DNA from: Phanerochaete sordida
Lineage: Eukaryota; Basidiomycota; Agaricomycetes; Polyporales; Phanerochaetaceae
Assembly (NCBI GenBank): GCA_019973155.2
Contig: BPQB01000023.1
Location: 62,001-126,000, forward strand
Reading direction: 5' to 3'
Length of the DNA stretch: 64,000 nt
Below, one piece after another: positions 61,001 through 64,000 of the stretch; within the stretch, counting starts at the first letter, position 1, and each line of letters opens with the position of its first letter. Below the pieces are notes generated by a model. The model searched no databases and was not told where the DNA came from. It saw only the letters and a list, made by a program, of their open reading frames with translations. Made by a program: the position numbers and the translations under genes.

Positions 61001-63664
61001 CCGGCTCGTCGCGGTCATCACGGACGTGCAGCCGTTCGAGCCGTACTGGGAGCAGCTCGCGGGCATCGACCTGAGCGGGCGCGGGCTCGACAGCGTCGCG
61101 CGGCTCAAGGAGTTCCTGCCGCGCCTCGACTCGCTCAACCTGTGAGTCCCGTGGTGCATGTGTCGTGCCACCCCGCGCAGCGCCCGCGTGCGGGGCCCGG
61201 GCAATCGCCGAGCACGCGCTGACGAGCGTTGCATGCTTTGCGCAGGAACCACAACCAGATTGCGTGGCTGAGCGGTGTGCCGGGCACGGTGCGGACGCTA
61301 TCGATCGCCTCGAACGGGTGCGTCGCACGATTCTGCATGCTTTTCCCAACGTAGCTTGTTGACGAATTCATTCGTGTGCTTCTGCGGCTTGTGCTTCGGT
61401 GGGGATGGGGTGCGCGGGTGCAGGCTCAGCGCGGTCACGTCATTCAGCCATCTGCTCAACCTGGAGAGCCTGGACATCAGCCGCAACAACGTGGACTCGC
61501 TCCGCCGTGAGTTCTGTTCTTCTGTGCTTCTGCGCTCCGTTGGTGTGGTGCTGACCGGGTGCCTCCGCAGAACTGGAGTGTCTCCGCCACCTGCGCGAGC
61601 TGCGTGCGGACGGGAACGCGGTGGCGAGCCTGGACGGGCTGCAGAAGATGGACGGGCTGGTGAAGCTGAGCGTGCAGGGGAACGCGCTGGCGGGGACGCT
61701 GGACCTGAGCTGCTTCCGGTGGTGCGTGCCTGTGCTGGGATGTGTGCGGCGTGGCGGGTGCTCACGCGGACGGGGCCTTTCACAGGTCCCGGCTGGAGAT
61801 GCTGAACCTGAGCCAGAACGGGCTAGCGGCCGTCGTGGGACTCTCGTCCCTCCCTGCCCTGGCCGCCCTCAACTTGGGTAAGTCACGCCCGCGTCACCGT
61901 CACACCTGCGCACGTTGCCGGCACGGGCGCCTGTGCGTTAATTGAAGCGTCCCGTTCTGGCGGGTGCGCAGGCGGCCACCCTCGAGGCCGATGCTGATGC
62001 TTCTGATTCCTCTCCCCAGACAACAATGCGCTCACCGAGCTCGGCGTCGACGGCGTCGTGCCCCGCCTCCGCATCCTCCGCCTCAGCGGCAACCGCCTCC
62101 AGGAACTCAACGCCGCGCCCTTCCCAAACCTTCGCACGCTCTACGCGGACAACAACGCGCTGGGCCCGGTCCACAAGGCACACCGCCTCACCCGACTCGA
62201 GAACCTCAGCCTCCGGAACCAGGGCGGCCGCAGCACTCTGTGAGCACTGCTCTATCCCCGGCGATCGTCTCCCGCCGGCGTGCGCACAGCTTTCGTGCCT
62301 GGCTCTAGACAGGGCCGCGCTACCCGCGCATGCCGGCGGTTCGACGGTCTGCGTCCGTGCGTGCCTGACGATGCTGACGTCGCTCCCTCCCCGCACAGCG
62401 CTCTCTCGCTGCACGACGTCCGCGACGCCAAGCGGCTCTATCTCTCCGGTGCGCCTCCCCTCCGGGCGCCCCGCGCCCCCCTGCTCACCGCGCCCGCACA
62501 GGCAACCCACTCAAGCCCGGCTGGCTCGTCGACCCGTGCTACAACCTCGTGTACCTCGAGCTCGCGGCGTGCCGCCTCACGCACCTGCCGGCGAACCTCG
62601 CGCGGCTCGCGCCGAACCTGCGCAACTTGAACCTCAACTACAACTTTCTCGACGACGTGCGCCCGCTCGAGGGCCTCGTGCGCCTGCGCCGTCTCACGCT
62701 CATCGGGTCGCGTGTGCAGCACACGCGCCAGCTCGTGCGCGTCCTGCGCGGGATGCTCGACATCGAGATGCTCGATTTCAGGTACGCACGACCACCCCCG
62801 TTTCTGTGCCTCCCTTGTGGCCACACGCGCGCCGCGCGCAATATACTACCGCACGAGGCGTGCTTCGCGTTCGCTGCGAGCCGTCACCGAGCAAGCGTGC
62901 CTGCCCGAACTCTATCAGCGCCGCCCTGGGCCTTGTTCCCGCCGCGCCCTTGCCTTGTCCATGGCCTCGCGCTCCGCGCCGCGTTCTCCGTGCGCCTTCT
63001 GTTCGTGCGCCCCCCGTTCCTGCGCCTTGTCCGCCGCGCTTCTCCTCGCTTCCGCCCCGCGAACGCACACAGTTTCTGATTCCGCCCCCGCGCATTCTCA
63101 CACAGGATGAACCCGTGCACGCTCGGCTACTACCTGCCCCTCCTCGTGCGCGACGTGCCCGGCGCGCTGCAGCCCGCAGACGGCGAGCGCCCCACGCTGC
63201 CCCGCCGCGGGCGCAGCGCCGACGCGAGCACGAGCGCGATGCAGAGCCTCGGCACCGCGCTGCCGTACTCGCAGGGCAAGCGGCGGCGGAGCCTCTCGCC
63301 GGCGTCCGGCGCGCGCCGCGACGAGCCCCCCGCGGCCCACCCCGCAGGCCACCCCGCAGACCCGCACGCGCGCGACCCGGAGAAGGCGGGCTGGAAGGAG
63401 CTCGACGCCAAGTTCCGGCGCGACCTGCCCGACGGCGCGTACGCGGCGCGGCTCGCGTACCGCGGGCTCGTCATGCGCGCGTGCCCCGCGATCCGGCTGC
63501 TCGACGGCGTCGAGGTCGGCGAGAAGGAGCGCGAGAAGGCGGAGCGCCTCCTCCGGAGCGTGTTCGACGCGCCGGGCGCGCGGCCGGCGCGCGGCGGCGG
63601 CGAGGCTCGTGCGCAGAGGGCGGAGCGGGCGGGGCGCGCGCAGGCGCAGGGGCGCGGGAGCTAG
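58070..63664 (+). CDS. Nud1/Cdc11-type leucine-rich scaffold of the septation/mitotic-exit network
   Basis: The exons are 58070-59147, 59199-60776, 60829-61141, 61246-61317, 61424-61506, 61571-61721, 61786-61877, 62020-62239, 62399-62448, 62502-62781 and 63106-63664, giving 1491 residues. The first 900 residues are disordered and acidic/Ser-rich with many SP/TP phospho-sites and a conserved LPPLPDRVGRMVFDHQIMRW patch near residue 605. The C-terminal 500 hold leucine-rich repeats (IDLSGRGLDSV, LESLDISRNNVDSL, LEMLNLSQNGL, LRILRLSGNRLQEL), a typical LRR layout. Cdc11/Nud1 anchors network kinases and GTPase regulators at spindle pole bodies. The tail RRDLPDGAYAARLAYRGLVM is also family-like. Intron 1 is 51 bases and stop-free. 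Confidence 0.9.
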
Positions 63665-64000
63665 GCTGGGCGTGTGCGGGGCGCGCGATTGGCGTGTTGA
63701 GACGTTTAGGCTTTTTTCGAACACTTCTTGCTAGCACACACACCGCTGTACATACCCAACTGCCACCCGCCGTTGCCCATCTCACCACGTCCTCCGCGTC
63801 GCTGCACGACGCCCCGGACGATCTGCCTGCACGCGCACGCACCACCTCTCGCCGAAAATCGCTGGCAGATCGCCAGGGCAAATTGGCGAGGGTGGTGCGC
63901 CGCCCGCGGGCGAGGCCCGAGGCCTCCGACGGCGCACGGAGCACGCTGCGCGGGCTCCCGCGCGCGGATCCGCGCCGCGCCGCGTGCGTGCGCGGCCGCA
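63665..64000. other. Right end of window, 336 bases
   Basis: This is the 3' flank of the Cdc11/Nud1-like gene in GC-rich sequence. I see no gene. Confidence 0.5.

Overview
This window looks like chromosomal DNA of a basidiomycete fungus, most probably an Agaricomycete (mushroom or bracket-fungus class). The evidence is many short GT-AG introns (about 50-70 bases), intron-dense GC-rich genes, expanded F-box and MYND families, and Agaricomycete-style gene structures. I cannot name a genus. I rebuilt the exon structures by hand and checked that every joined reading frame is a multiple of three. All functional names rest on motif recognition, not on searches.

Left accessory region (1-9.5 kb). 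Two UstYa/DUF3328-type genes are divergently transcribed at 1-557 and 941-1604; the first runs off the window. Next to them, at 2314-2531 and 8020-8236, lie two paralogous tiny genes of 52 and 53 codons that no single-frame ORF scan finds. Each encodes a signal peptide, an acidic spacer with Trp, a Lys-Arg (Kex2) site and a 7-8 residue C-terminal peptide containing Cys and ending Pro-Thr-Phe. UstYa enzymes modify Kex2-released peptides in ascomycete dikaritin RiPP pathways (ustiloxin, asperipin), so this is a candidate undescribed basidiomycete peptide system. Between the two precursors sit two divergent secreted glycine-rich repeat proteins (3027-3774 and 6463-7207) and a 190-bp hairpin element. 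A small hydrophilic protein gene follows at 9035-9469.

Duplicated-family region (9.8-22 kb). Tandem MYND zinc-finger paralogs come first, the second cut short by an in-frame stop. Five F-box-like genes of two types and a BTB/POZ gene follow.

Housekeeping block (22.5-41 kb). This holds farnesyl diphosphate synthase, mitochondrial HSP60, a dienelactone hydrolase, a tandem pair of secreted PEBP-like proteins, a Sec14/CRAL-TRIO lipid-transfer protein, an endosulfine (Igo1/Ensa), a HIT protein, eIF2-alpha, and the DEAH splicing helicase Prp2/DHX16. The last two share a very short bidirectional promoter.

Right region (41-64 kb). It contains a further F-box gene, a cytochrome P450 with a 12-base microexon and an odd heme loop, two more short F-box genes, an unrecognised basic disordered protein, and a large Nud1/Cdc11-type leucine-rich scaffold of the septation/mitotic-exit network. 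Long GC-rich gaps at 46-48.4 kb and 54.6-58 kb, and the gap at 51-53.4 kb, carry no gene I can support. I noticed no tRNA, rRNA or CRISPR.
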